A stretch of 64,000 bases of DNA from an uncultured Tolumonas sp. (lineage in GTDB: Bacteria; Pseudomonadota; Gammaproteobacteria; Enterobacterales; Aeromonadaceae), in NCBI RefSeq assembly GCF_963556105.2, contig NZ_OY829944.1, forward strand, positions 1,461,501-1,525,500, in the 5' to 3' direction. How positions within the stretch are numbered: position 1 is the stretch's first letter; every line of letters begins with the position of its first letter. Shown here one piece after another: positions 7,968 through 15,783 of the stretch. Below the pieces are notes generated by a model that had not been told where the DNA came from, ran no database searches, and worked only from the letters and a program-made list of their open reading frames with translations. The position numbers were made by a program, and so were the translations under genes.

Positions 7968-8528
7968 CTATAGTTTGAACATCGGTAATGGATCGAATGG
8001 GTTTTTCACAAAATGCTTTAAAGAAATAGCTATTAATCGTTTATGAAAACCCGAGTTAGGGTATTTATTTTTTACTGACTGAACAAATTTGGTTGTAATG
8101 TTAAATTTTATGAAGCCTAACGAAACATCAATCCAATCAGCTTTACGGAAAATATTAACCAAATTTGTGCAAGTTTCATTATAGCTGGTCACTTTATGAT
8201 GGTTTTCGATCATAGAAGCTATTTCTTCGACCCATTCTGTTTTTCCCGAACTGATTAAGTATTTGGTCGATAATGCTATTGATGGTTTGATATAGTCAAA
8301 TGTATTATCAGTCCACATGCCAAGATCATGAAAGGCAGAGGCTATAGCCAATTTTTCTATATTTTTAGCATCTTGACTGTTATTTAATAAAGTTAAAGAA
8401 AATAAGAAAACCCTAAAGCAATGAAAACGATATGCTTGGTAATCTAAGCCAATGATGTCTTTATATGGAAGTAAAACATCATCAATGAATTTAATATATG
8501 GGTTATCTTCAAACATAAAGTCATTCAT
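7968..8528 (-). CDS. HD-domain phosphohydrolase-like protein
   Basis: This protein of about 186 aa has the HD-domain metal ligands in order: YRFHCFRVF (His), ASAFHDLGMWTD (the HD pair), MIENHHK (His-His) and FRKADWIDV (Asp). Family members remove phosphates or hydrolyse phosphodiesters of nucleotides. The substrate is unknown. The ATG at 8526-8528 lacks a strong ribosome site; a TTG six codons upstream (8544-8546) is an alternative. Confidence 0.82.
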   Translation of the reverse strand: MNDFMFEDNPYIKFIDDVLLPYKDIIGLDYQAYRFHCFRVFLFSLTLLNNSQDAKNIEKLAIASAFHDLGMWTDNTFDYIKPSIALSTKYLISSGKTEWVEEIASMIENHHKVTSYNETCTNLVNIFRKADWIDVSLGFIKFNITTKFVQSVKNKYPNSGFHKRLIAISLKHFVKNPFDPLPMFKL

Positions 8529-8552
8529 ATCTACAAAACTTTGCAAAGGGCA

Positions 8553-8602
8553 TAACTTCGAATTATGGGGCCACGAAGTGGTCCCACATTAATTTTTTGT
8601 TA
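8553..8602 (-). repeat. attC site, class G
   Basis: 50-bp site with stem CCAC-GAA-GTGG. Confidence 0.9.
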
Positions 8603-9556
8603 GCTGGCTTTGCCTAAAATTCGCTGTGCTCTATGCAAGATATGATCGAAGGTGATAATGGTCAGATTATGGTAACTAGAATTCAAAATTCGAAATGCTT
8701 CTTGTTGAGCATCATTCCAGTTATTCGAACGGCCGTATATGAGCGTGCAGCGAGGTTTTATTGTTTTAACACCGCCAACACTTTGGCAAAACTTCATGCT
8801 GTCGGCTTCTCTTTCTATTTCATGAATATATTTTGAAGATTGGGTAATAGCTTTTATTAAATCAGAATGTGGCACGTAGTTATTGTGATCTAACTGACTA
8901 TGCCAAAATTGAAGGCCTCCTTCGGGACGCTTGATCTCAACAATATCAAGAAAACCATCATAACTTTGCATCAAAAAATCAGATATATTTCTTGTATCAA
9001 TTTTTCGCTCATCAAGTAAACGAACAAAGTCACTACCTAAAACCCAATGGTTTTGTTCAAACCATTCTTGCCATTTATTTTCTGTTAAATCAGATTCAAG
9101 CATTGCTTGAAATTCATCTATTGCTCTGGCTCTTCGTGCATGAGCAAGGCCCAGTTCTAAATCAGCTGGAATCACATCATTGTGAATAAGAAACTCTAAC
9201 ATTTGTGTTTTGTCACTCTGATGGAGTAGCTGTTTTATTTGATTAGCAACAGATAAATCATATGGATTATCTAATGGTAGATAGGCCTTTGCACCATCTT
9301 TGAAAGCAACATAGTTGTCTTGAATAAAATTAACTAAACTTTTAAATTCTTCGCCATCAAGTGTTTATTCACTTTTTGGATCATTGAGTTCAACTAATTC
9401 ATCTTCAAACCAATTCAGTGGTTTTTTATAACGTCCAATCTTTAGATGAACCTCGTCTGGCCTTGAATTGTGAGGAACTTTCCAGAAACCAGCCCGAGTA
9501 ACAACTGTCTGTTTATTTCTGAGAATGGTGAACTTTTGGTCTTTAATTCCAGCCAC
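8600..9556 (-). pseudogene. Shedu-like (DUF4263) nuclease gene with in-frame stop
   Basis: Reading the minus strand from GTG 9554-9556, which has a perfect AGGAGG, gives 63 codons ending LNDPKSE. Then comes TAA (9365-9367), then 254 more codons in the same frame (TLDGEEFKSLVNFIQDNY onward). The C-terminal part holds NHWVLGSDF, DGFLDIVEIKRP (Asp and ExK of a PD-(D/E)XK nuclease) and later RCTLIYGRS, as in the SduA/DUF4263 family of anti-phage proteins. The downstream half has no good start codon of its own before an ATG at 9200-9202, which would cut into conserved sequence. So this is probably one gene of about 318 codons broken by a stop, or a read-through or sequencing case. Confidence 0.75.
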
Positions 9557-9574
9557 TAAACCTCCTAAGACAGC

Positions 9575-9623
9575 TAACTTCTAATTGTGGGGTGCGTAAG
9601 CATCCCACACCAATTATTTGTTA
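9575..9623 (-). repeat. attC site, class G
   Basis: 49-bp site with stem TGC-GTAA-GCA. Confidence 0.9.
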
Positions 9624-9628
9624 TGATG

Positions 9629-10210
9629 CTATTCGTCTATTTTTTTAGCTACTAACCCAATGAATCCAACACCTTCTGGTGGTTGTTTATCGTTAGTGTT
9701 GTACCAACGAGAGTCAGGCACCCATTTTTTAATTTCTCGTCTTTCTTTTTTCACCCATTCTGGTCTGTAATATAATCGCAACACTATGCAGACAATGGCA
9801 TTTATTAGACGAAACCGAGTTGTAATCTGTTCTGGTTTTGAATTATCAGGAAGCGGTGATTTTAGGCTAGTGCACAGACCTTTAATCTTTTCACTTTCGA
9901 ATGACAAACCATGTCTAGCATGTGCGAATTCATTTCTAATCTTTCTTATAAGTCCAATTTCTTGATATTCAAATTGGTCAATCAAGGCTAGTGAATAGCA
10001 GGCTTCGATTTTTGCTGAAAATGTGCCTAATGGAGCATTGGGATCAGTTAATAGTTTTTTGGATGATTTGCTATCAACAAAGAAAGACTCCAGTGTCTTA
10101 TGTAGTTTTTCATCGATTAGTGCAGCACCAACAAGTGGTAATCCACGGTCTGTTTCGGCTTGTAATTCTTGAATGAAGTTTGCCAGATCTTCAGCATGTT
10201 CTAATAACAT
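9629..10210 (-). CDS. MltR-family protein
   Basis: This 193-aa, all-helical protein resembles the MltR (mannitol repressor) family: an N-terminal helix ending LLEHAEDLANFIQE, then GAALIDEKLHKTLESFF, and the motif KIRNEFAHARHGLSF. MltR-type proteins do not bind DNA themselves and act as co-regulators. Many copies occur in integron cassettes away from mannitol genes, so the original role should not be assumed. It is the sole gene of its cassette. Confidence 0.8.
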   Translation of the reverse strand: MLLEHAEDLANFIQELQAETDRGLPLVGAALIDEKLHKTLESFFVDSKSSKKLLTDPNAPLGTFSAKIEACYSLALIDQFEYQEIGLIRKIRNEFAHARHGLSFESEKIKGLCTSLKSPLPDNSKPEQITTRFRLINAIVCIVLRLYYRPEWVKKERREIKKWVPDSRWYNTNDKQPPEGVGFIGLVAKKIDE

Positions 10211-10228
10211 TTATTATCCCTAGCATCA

Positions 10229-10280
10229 TAACTTCGACTTATGGGGCGGTTGAAAACCGTCCCACATTAAGTTTTTGTTA
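10229..10280 (-). repeat. attC site, class G
   Basis: 52-bp site with CGG-TTGAAAA-CCG stem. Confidence 0.9.
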
Positions 10281-10296
10281 AATTTTTCTTTATGGA

Positions 10297-10851
10297 TCAG
10301 ACTGGCTCTTTTGATGCAAAAAATCCGTAAACATTGGCATCAACATAGCCGCTTTTAAGTTGAATTCGTTGTTTATCGACGTATTCAAATCTAGCACCCG
10401 ATTTAATTGCAACACGATTGCTAGGTTTGTTATCAATCGCAGCAACGATTTCTAAACGAAGTAGTTTTAATTCTCGAAAGCCAAATTGTTTAATCGCTAG
10501 AACAGCCTCATGGGCATAACCTAGACCTTGCTTGGATCCGCGTACCCAATAACCGATATTGCCAATTTTCATATCGGGTTTGAGTTGGTTAATTGTCACG
10601 CTACCAATGAGTTGATTCGTCTCTTTATCGAATAAACCGAACGTAAATGCTTCACCTTCTTTCATTGCATCATCACAAATAACGAACCATTCAGCGGCAT
10701 TTTTTACTGTGTAGTCAGGTGTACACCATGATAACCAACGACCTACAGTTGCAACTGACTCAAGCACAGCCTCGGTTTGTTCATTGATATCTGAGGCAGA
10801 ATAAGGCCGAATGAATAATCGAGAGGTTTCAATAGGAAAATCAAAACTCAT
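10297..10851 (-). CDS. RimJ/RimL-like GNAT N-acetyltransferase
   Basis: This 184-aa protein starts MSFDFPIETSRLFIRPYSAS, typical of RimJ/RimL-type acetyltransferases, and has IGNIGYWVRGSKQGLGYAHE (acetyl-CoA loop) and RLEIVAAIDNKPSNRVAIKS. Substrates of this type include protein N-termini and antibiotics; none can be assigned here. The ATG (10849-10851) overlaps the last codons of the upstream ABM gene, so translation is probably coupled. It is the second gene of a two-gene cassette. Confidence 0.88.
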   Translation of the reverse strand: MSFDFPIETSRLFIRPYSASDINEQTEAVLESVATVGRWLSWCTPDYTVKNAAEWFVICDDAMKEGEAFTFGLFDKETNQLIGSVTINQLKPDMKIGNIGYWVRGSKQGLGYAHEAVLAIKQFGFRELKLLRLEIVAAIDNKPSNRVAIKSGARFEYVDKQRIQLKSGYVDANVYGFFASKEPV

Positions 10852-11152
10852 AATCACGTTCAACTTTGGCGATTCTTGTTTTAAAAGTTTTATACCATTT
10901 ATCACGGCCAAGCTTTTGCGCTAGTAAGTGCTCAGAGTTTGATTTCCACTGCTTGATTGAATCAAGGTCAAGCCAATAAGAAACGGTAATACCAACGTCA
11001 TTTCGTGCAGATTCAACACCAAGAAAGCCAGGCTGTTTTTCAGCTAATGCAACCATTGCATCAGCAGTCAGACCGTAACCCTCATCAATATCAGTGCGAA
11101 TAGAAGTAAAAATCACAGCGTAGTAGGGTGGTGCTGGCGTTTTGGCGATCAT
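10841..11152 (-). CDS. Antibiotic biosynthesis monooxygenase (ABM) domain protein
   Basis: This 103-aa protein has the dimeric ferredoxin-like ABM fold pattern: YYAVIFTSIR, ALAEKQPGFLGVESARND, VGITVSYWLDLDSIKQWKSN and a tail WYKTFKTRIAKVERDYEF. The family oxidises small aromatic compounds or binds heme; the substrate is unknown. It is the first gene of a two-gene cassette and overlaps the GNAT gene by 11 bases. Confidence 0.85.
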   Translation of the reverse strand: MIAKTPAPPYYAVIFTSIRTDIDEGYGLTADAMVALAEKQPGFLGVESARNDVGITVSYWLDLDSIKQWKSNSEHLLAQKLGRDKWYKTFKTRIAKVERDYEF

Positions 11153-11171
11153 GGAATATCTCAGAAAAATT

Positions 11172-11225
11172 TAACTATTACTTAAATGGCAGCACGTAGT
11201 GCTGTCCAGTTTCAAGTTTTTGTTA
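11172..11225 (-). repeat. attC site, class S
   Basis: 54-bp site with stem AGCAC-GTA-GTGCT. Confidence 0.9.
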
Positions 11226-11236
11226 GGTTGGGAAAA

Positions 11237-11971
11237 TTAAGAGTCTTCATTATTCCATAGGTGTAAAGAATATTGATGAATAACATCTTCATAACTCCAT
11301 TCTGGCGCTATTATGATAGTTTTATTTAGCAATTTAATCTGTTCGTCTGATAATTTATCTTGAAGTTTAACTCTAAGGCTATCCGGATCTGGAGCTATTA
11401 TTGCTGCAATATAATTATAATTAAAACTGAAATTACCAATGTGCCTCCATTCTCTTTCCCATGAAAAGTCATATCGATTATTTATGGTGTTTATTAAACT
11501 ATAATACTTAGATATTTTATTTAATTTATCTAATTTTGCACTTTCTCGTTTTAGTTTTGAAATGTTCTGTAGGTGTGAGACAAATTCATCTCTAAGTGTT
11601 TTATCAAGACCGGAACTAACCCCATTAATATATATTGCTGGACTAGCATTCTTTTTCAAGAGTTCATCTCGCCAAAAGGCCAAACCATATGGACGAAGTT
11701 TTACTTTTCTATCTATTCTTTCATCTGTTAGATGCTTGATATTAACTAATGGTGTTTCAGTGAAACAAACACTTTTAAATATGCTTTTTTGATCTTTTTC
11801 TAATTCTGAATTTCTTATTTGATCATTAAATAGGCAGTGATAATTTCTTGCCTCCAAGGTTTGAGATTTTAGTATATTGATCAAATTATCTTCCGCAGAA
11901 AGATTTGTATAATCCTTTGTTAAATGTACTACGAATTTAGATATGTCATCTCTGTTTTTTAATGGATTCAT
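11237..11971 (-). CDS. AbiGi-like abortive-infection protein
   Basis: This 244-aa protein resembles the AbiGi family, with FVVHLTKDYTN near the N-terminus, VCFTETPLVNI, KLRPYGLAFWRDELLKK, ASPAIYING and DFSWEREWRHIGNF. AbiGi is one half of the AbiG abortive phage resistance pair and is described in databases as an antitoxin-type protein. No partner is in this cassette. The EREWR element also occurs in DUF2971 proteins (see 52787-53530). Assignment is from remembered motifs. Confidence 0.65.
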   Translation of the reverse strand: MNPLKNRDDISKFVVHLTKDYTNLSAEDNLINILKSQTLEARNYHCLFNDQIRNSELEKDQKSIFKSVCFTETPLVNIKHLTDERIDRKVKLRPYGLAFWRDELLKKNASPAIYINGVSSGLDKTLRDEFVSHLQNISKLKRESAKLDKLNKISKYYSLINTINNRYDFSWEREWRHIGNFSFNYNYIAAIIAPDPDSLRVKLQDKLSDEQIKLLNKTIIIAPEWSYEDVIHQYSLHLWNNEDS

Positions 11972-11992
11972 AAATTCTCACATACTAAAACC

Positions 11993-12046
11993 TAACTTCG
12001 ACTTAAGTGGCGGCACATAGTGCCGTCCAGCTTTAAGTTTTTGTTA
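11993..12046 (-). repeat. attC site, class S
   Basis: 54-bp site with stem GGCAC-ATA-GTGCC. Confidence 0.9.
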
Positions 12047-12871
12047 CATATCTTTTAACAAGCTAACTATTTTTAAATATAATTCACTGAAATCTATCAG
12101 TACTGGTGATTTGAATATGCCAGCTTGAAATGCAGTTAAGATAGTAAGTAGGATTGTTAATTTCAACATCCAAGATTGATTTTTTTGTGCATCAATTGCT
12201 CTATTTTTCTCTATCCGATATTGTTCTAATGTAGCAATCGCGAGACCTGTAATCATATATCCTCCTTTGACAACTTTAAGTTCACCTGTTTCAGCTAGTG
12301 AACTTAAATATAGATTCATTTTTTGTCTTAAGGATAAAAAATTAGGATGAAAATACCAACGAGAAGAATACATGTAAGTCAGCATTGAGTTTGCTGTTAT
12401 TGAATAGTCTGGTGTAGAAGATTGATATTCAATAAGTAACTCTAGCAATCTCATTCGTTCTGGGATAACAACTCTTTTTCTATTAAAAAAGAATTGTGGT
12501 ATTTTATCTTTAATTGAATAAATGATGCTTTTTATAATAAAAAATTTAGTTATTTCATTTAGGAAATAACTAAATAAATTAGGGTATGTAAAATCAATTA
12601 AACCATAAAAGTGCTCAATTCTTATGCTTAGTCCATGAGATAAATTAAATGGTATGATGCAATTTTTTGAAAAACTTCGATTATCCCAATACTGACCTGA
12701 ATAACCATGCTTTGATATTGAGTCTACAAGTAAGATCGGAGTGTCATTTTCATGTAGAGTAATGACATTACAATCTACTTTTTCGCCAGCGCTTCCGGAT
12801 CTTGGTATTCGATCCATAGCTTTTTTTCGAAGTGCATGACTGATTAACATTATTTTAAATTTATTAAGCAT
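12044..12871 (-). CDS. Protein of unknown function with C-terminal membrane helix
   Basis: This 275-aa protein has no motif I recognise. A segment near residues 190-215 (LYLSSLAETGELKVVKGGYM) looks like a winged-helix wing. Residues 236-252 (WMLKLTILLTILTAFQAG) form a probable transmembrane helix. The stop codon TAA is inside the attC. The gene is alone in its cassette. A membrane-tethered sensor is only a guess. Confidence 0.55.
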   Translation of the reverse strand: MLNKFKIMLISHALRKKAMDRIPRSGSAGEKVDCNVITLHENDTPILLVDSISKHGYSGQYWDNRSFSKNCIIPFNLSHGLSIRIEHFYGLIDFTYPNLFSYFLNEITKFFIIKSIIYSIKDKIPQFFFNRKRVVIPERMRLLELLIEYQSSTPDYSITANSMLTYMYSSRWYFHPNFLSLRQKMNLYLSSLAETGELKVVKGGYMITGLAIATLEQYRIEKNRAIDAQKNQSWMLKLTILLTILTAFQAGIFKSPVLIDFSELYLKIVSLLKDM

Positions 12872-12892
12872 ATCGATTCTATGTTTAGTATG

Positions 12893-12946
12893 TAACTTTT
12901 ACTTATGGGGCAGCACGTAGTGCTGTCCGCCATTAAGTTTTTGTTA
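12893..12946 (-). repeat. attC site, class S/G mixed
   Basis: 54-bp site combining GGGG with stem AGCAC-GTA-GTGCT. Confidence 0.9.
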
Positions 12947-12952
12947 TATGAC

Positions 12953-13705
12953 TTACTCTGCGATTACCCAATCTTCAGCCAGCATGTCATGAATCGAAAA
13001 TATGTAAGGAAAATTATTCCCATTTGATTGCAAGAAAACTGATTTTATATTGTAACGCCTTGCAATAATGTATGTTGTTATTTGTGGTATAAGCAAGAAA
13101 ATGGACTCTGCTTTCTGGGCTAAACATATATCGGTTTCAGGACGAAAATTAGCGTCGTGAACAACTTTATGCCTAACTGAAAATGCCTGATTTAGTATGT
13201 CAAGCCAATCAGGAAAAACCATGCTGAGGCCTAACTCAGCGAAAACTTTACCATTAAAACCACAGGGGCTAATTACTGTATTACTGAGTGTATTTAGAAA
13301 ATTGTCATTCCCAAGATTGTTGAAAGCAGTTTCAATATCGTTAAGGTTTTGAAAGTTGAAACTTTTACTAAACATTTCTGCGAGTGATAACTCATCAGAT
13401 GTATTAAAGTCATCAGGTGCATTAAATTCACTTAGAAGGCTATTGAGCAAGTTGTCATCTATAGAGTGAATGTATACAAATAAATCTCTAAAAAATGTTT
13501 CCAATCCACCAACTAAAAACACAAAATATTGTCTATAAGCCGTTGGGTTAATTGAAGAGCATTTTTTTAATGATTCATGCATTAATTTTGCATTTTCATA
13601 AAAATTTTTTAGATAATTAAAACAAAATGAATCGAGCGAACCTCTATTCAGTCTTAATTCTAATAACTCATTTTTTAATTTTTCGGTAATTCTACGAGGT
13701 TTCAT
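12953..13705 (-). CDS. HEPN-like domain protein
   Basis: This protein of about 250 aa is all-helical and carries the R-x4-H motif in AFSVRHKVVHDANF near residue 185, the pattern of HEPN RNases. An upstream element (QYFVFLVGGLETFFRDLFVY) is typical of the first HEPN helices. HEPN proteins are usually RNA-cutting effectors of TA or phage-defence systems. The ATG at 13703-13705 has a weak ribosome site; a GTG three codons upstream is possible. Confidence 0.65.
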   Translation of the reverse strand: MKPRRITEKLKNELLELRLNRGSLDSFCFNYLKNFYENAKLMHESLKKCSSINPTAYRQYFVFLVGGLETFFRDLFVYIHSIDDNLLNSLLSEFNAPDDFNTSDELSLAEMFSKSFNFQNLNDIETAFNNLGNDNFLNTLSNTVISPCGFNGKVFAELGLSMVFPDWLDILNQAFSVRHKVVHDANFRPETDICLAQKAESIFLLIPQITTYIIARRYNIKSVFLQSNGNNFPYIFSIHDMLAEDWVIAE

Positions 13706-13722
13706 ATAAGTCACTTGTCATA

Positions 13723-13774
13723 TAACTTCCAATTGTGGGGCGGTTGAAAACCGTCCCACATTAAGTTTTTGTTA
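13723..13774 (-). repeat. attC site, class G
   Basis: 52-bp site with CGG-TTGAAAA-CCG stem. Confidence 0.9.
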
Positions 13775-14533
13775 TATTTTGGGTTGAACAACTTCTTTTT
13801 TAATTAAATAAGAGTCAGTTATTTTATAGATCGTCGAGTCTATGCCATTATAAATGGCTATTGTATCAGAGCCTCGATGAATCAATATGCCACTAATTTC
13901 TTTTTTCTGATCTATGGTTTTATATGTTATGCAATCAGAAAATAATTGCTGTGCTTTAGCCAAACAACCAACTTTGTTGTAACGAGCTAGTGACTCGAAT
14001 GCATTGATTTTGCCTGTGTTGTAAGCCCAATATGGGATTATAAATATAAGAAAAAGGAACATAAATGCTACATAAAACACAAGGTAAATTGGTGAAATTA
14101 TAGAGCAAAGTAATTTAAATGCTGAAAATAAATGGCCTAGCATCCTGAGAGGCAAGCAAGGATGGATATTTTTGATGCTATAGGATGTTTTAGTGAAATT
14201 ACGTCTAATTTCATTCTTGAATGCAATAATTATCGACATTATCACTAATGCCGCTGCAATGCTTATAGCAAAAATATAAATATGTTCAGTTACATACATT
14301 ATAATTTTCATCACAGCTAACAGTGATTTAGCTGTTTCATAATAGAAAAAATAAAATGCATTAACATAAGCATCTTGAATTGATAGAGGAAAATTATCAC
14401 TATCTATACCAAAAGCATTAAGTTTTCCTTGGTAATAGAATAAACCGAGTATATAGCCAATTGGTGCAAAAGAAATTGCCACAGCAGAAAAGAGTATAGA
14501 TTTATATTTCAATATAAGCACCTCGATGGCCAA
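13772..14533 (-). CDS. Multi-pass membrane protein of unknown function
   Basis: This protein of about 253 aa has four hydrophobic segments: residues 13-33, 60-78, 85-104 and 140-170 (SIISPIYLVFYVAFMFLFLI). A soluble C-terminal tail carries ISGILIHRGSDTIAIYNG. No family recognised. The only upstream starts are TTG (14531-14533) or GTG (14519-14521), both with weak ribosome sites, so the exact start is uncertain. The stop is inside the attC. Confidence 0.6.
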   Translation of the reverse strand: MAIEVLILKYKSILFSAVAISFAPIGYILGLFYYQGKLNAFGIDSDNFPLSIQDAYVNAFYFFYYETAKSLLAVMKIIMYVTEHIYIFAISIAAALVIMSIIIAFKNEIRRNFTKTSYSIKNIHPCLPLRMLGHLFSAFKLLCSIISPIYLVFYVAFMFLFLIFIIPYWAYNTGKINAFESLARYNKVGCLAKAQQLFSDCITYKTIDQKKEISGILIHRGSDTIAIYNGIDSTIYKITDSYLIKKEVVQPKI

Positions 14534-14547
14534 ACAGATTAAAAATA

Positions 14548-14628
14548 TAACTTCAAGTTAACGGGCTGGGCGTAGCGAAGCGGAGACCAGTCTAGTGAGC
14601 AACGCGAACGGCGTTGAACGCCTTGTTA
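14548..14628 (-). repeat. attC site, class L
   Basis: 81-bp family A site. One base differs from the others (CCAGTCTAGTGAG). Confidence 0.88.
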
Positions 14629-14924
14629 TGCAGTATTGAAAAAATGAACCCGATTTCATATCGGAAGCAACGATTGGTTTCTCGGGCTAGCGTTCAACAC
14701 TGTAAACAGAAAAAATGGTTGTAAGGAATTACCCACGACGGCGTTGATGTGCAGAAGCTCATAATCGCCACGCCAAATTTGCTGAAGCTCACGACTAACT
14801 TTGTTTTGCGTATTATGAGCGGGCACCACGCTTCGGTAGTGGTCCGTAAACAACTCAGGACTTGCAGACAACACCGCTTTAAAACGCGAATTTCCCGCAA
14901 AACTATCAGCAAATTAAAACTGCA
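14629..14924 (-). repeat. Gene-less cassette, family A, copy 2
   Basis: No credible gene. The internal hairpin arms are GCTCATAAT (14757-14765) and ATTATGAGC (14812-14820). Confidence 0.85.
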
Positions 14925-14978
14925 TAACTTCGACTTAATTGGCGGCACGTAGTGACGTCCAAATTTAAGTTTTTGTTA
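14925..14978 (-). repeat. attC site, class S, imperfect stem
   Basis: 54-bp site carrying the GTGACGTCC mismatch variant, identical in core to the one at 6015. Confidence 0.85.
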
Positions 14979-15655
14979 TGTTTTTTTGCTCAAACCAGTG
15001 ACTCGTTCAATCAACTCAACGATTTCGTGAGCCATTGCATCAGAAATGTCGAAATTATGGTTCGTGTTAAGAAAAGAGACCTCTATTTTTTCACTGAGGA
15101 CATACTTATGTTCTATTTCTAGCCCACCATATTCATCATCAACACCTTGAATGATAAGCATTGGTGTCTTTAGCTGCGCTAAGTGAGCATATCGTTCAGG
15201 CTCATCACCGTGATCGGGATGCTTGAAAGGGTAGCCCAAACAACATGTTTGATCCCCAATTGATCTGCAATTAACGATGAAACTCGCCCACCAGAAGAGC
15301 GCGAAAGAATGATCGTCTGTGCTGCGATACCACGTTTGCAAATTGTATTTGCCAATGATTCACAACGAGATAGCACATCGTTGTTTTTTCTTTTGTAGAG
15401 ATAGACAAGATAAGATGGATTTAACAACCCATAAACTATCTGAATCATTCGGAGGTTAAACTTTTTTATTCTTTTTGAAATAATGCCGAATTTTATCTCA
15501 ATTTTTCTGAGGAAATGAATAACCTCAGCAGCCGGATCTTCCCAAACGACTTCGATGTTATTCGTTCTCAATTTATTGAGTAGAGCTAAATTTAAAGCTT
15601 CATCTTTTTGCCAATCATCGCGACCGACTAAAAGAAGAATATTATTTTTTGTCAC
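14976..15655 (-). pseudogene. Alpha/beta hydrolase, frameshifted
   Basis: Two overlapping frames join into one alpha/beta hydrolase of the Tex30/KANL3-like type. The first frame (from GTG 15655, GAGG upstream) has the nucleophile elbow ILSRSSGGRVSS and ends its homology at LGIKHVV. The second frame continues LGYPFKHPDHGDEPERYAHL, then TPMLIIQGVDDEYGG and NTNHNFD (the acid and histidine). Joining KHVV to LGYPF needs one extra base near 15235-15245, so a single-base deletion probably broke the gene. A sequencing error is the alternative. Confidence 0.7.
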
Positions 15656-15683
15656 ACTCAAGCCTCGGGAAATGAGGAAAACA

Positions 15684-15735
15684 TAACTTCGACTTATGGG
15701 GCGGTTGAAAACCGTCCCACATTAAGTTTTTGTTA
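15684..15735 (-). repeat. attC site, class G
   Basis: 52-bp site with CGG-TTGAAAA-CCG stem. Confidence 0.9.
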
Positions 15736-15783
15736 TGTTTTCTACTAATAATTAGAGTTGTAAAGTTATAAATCGAATATATA

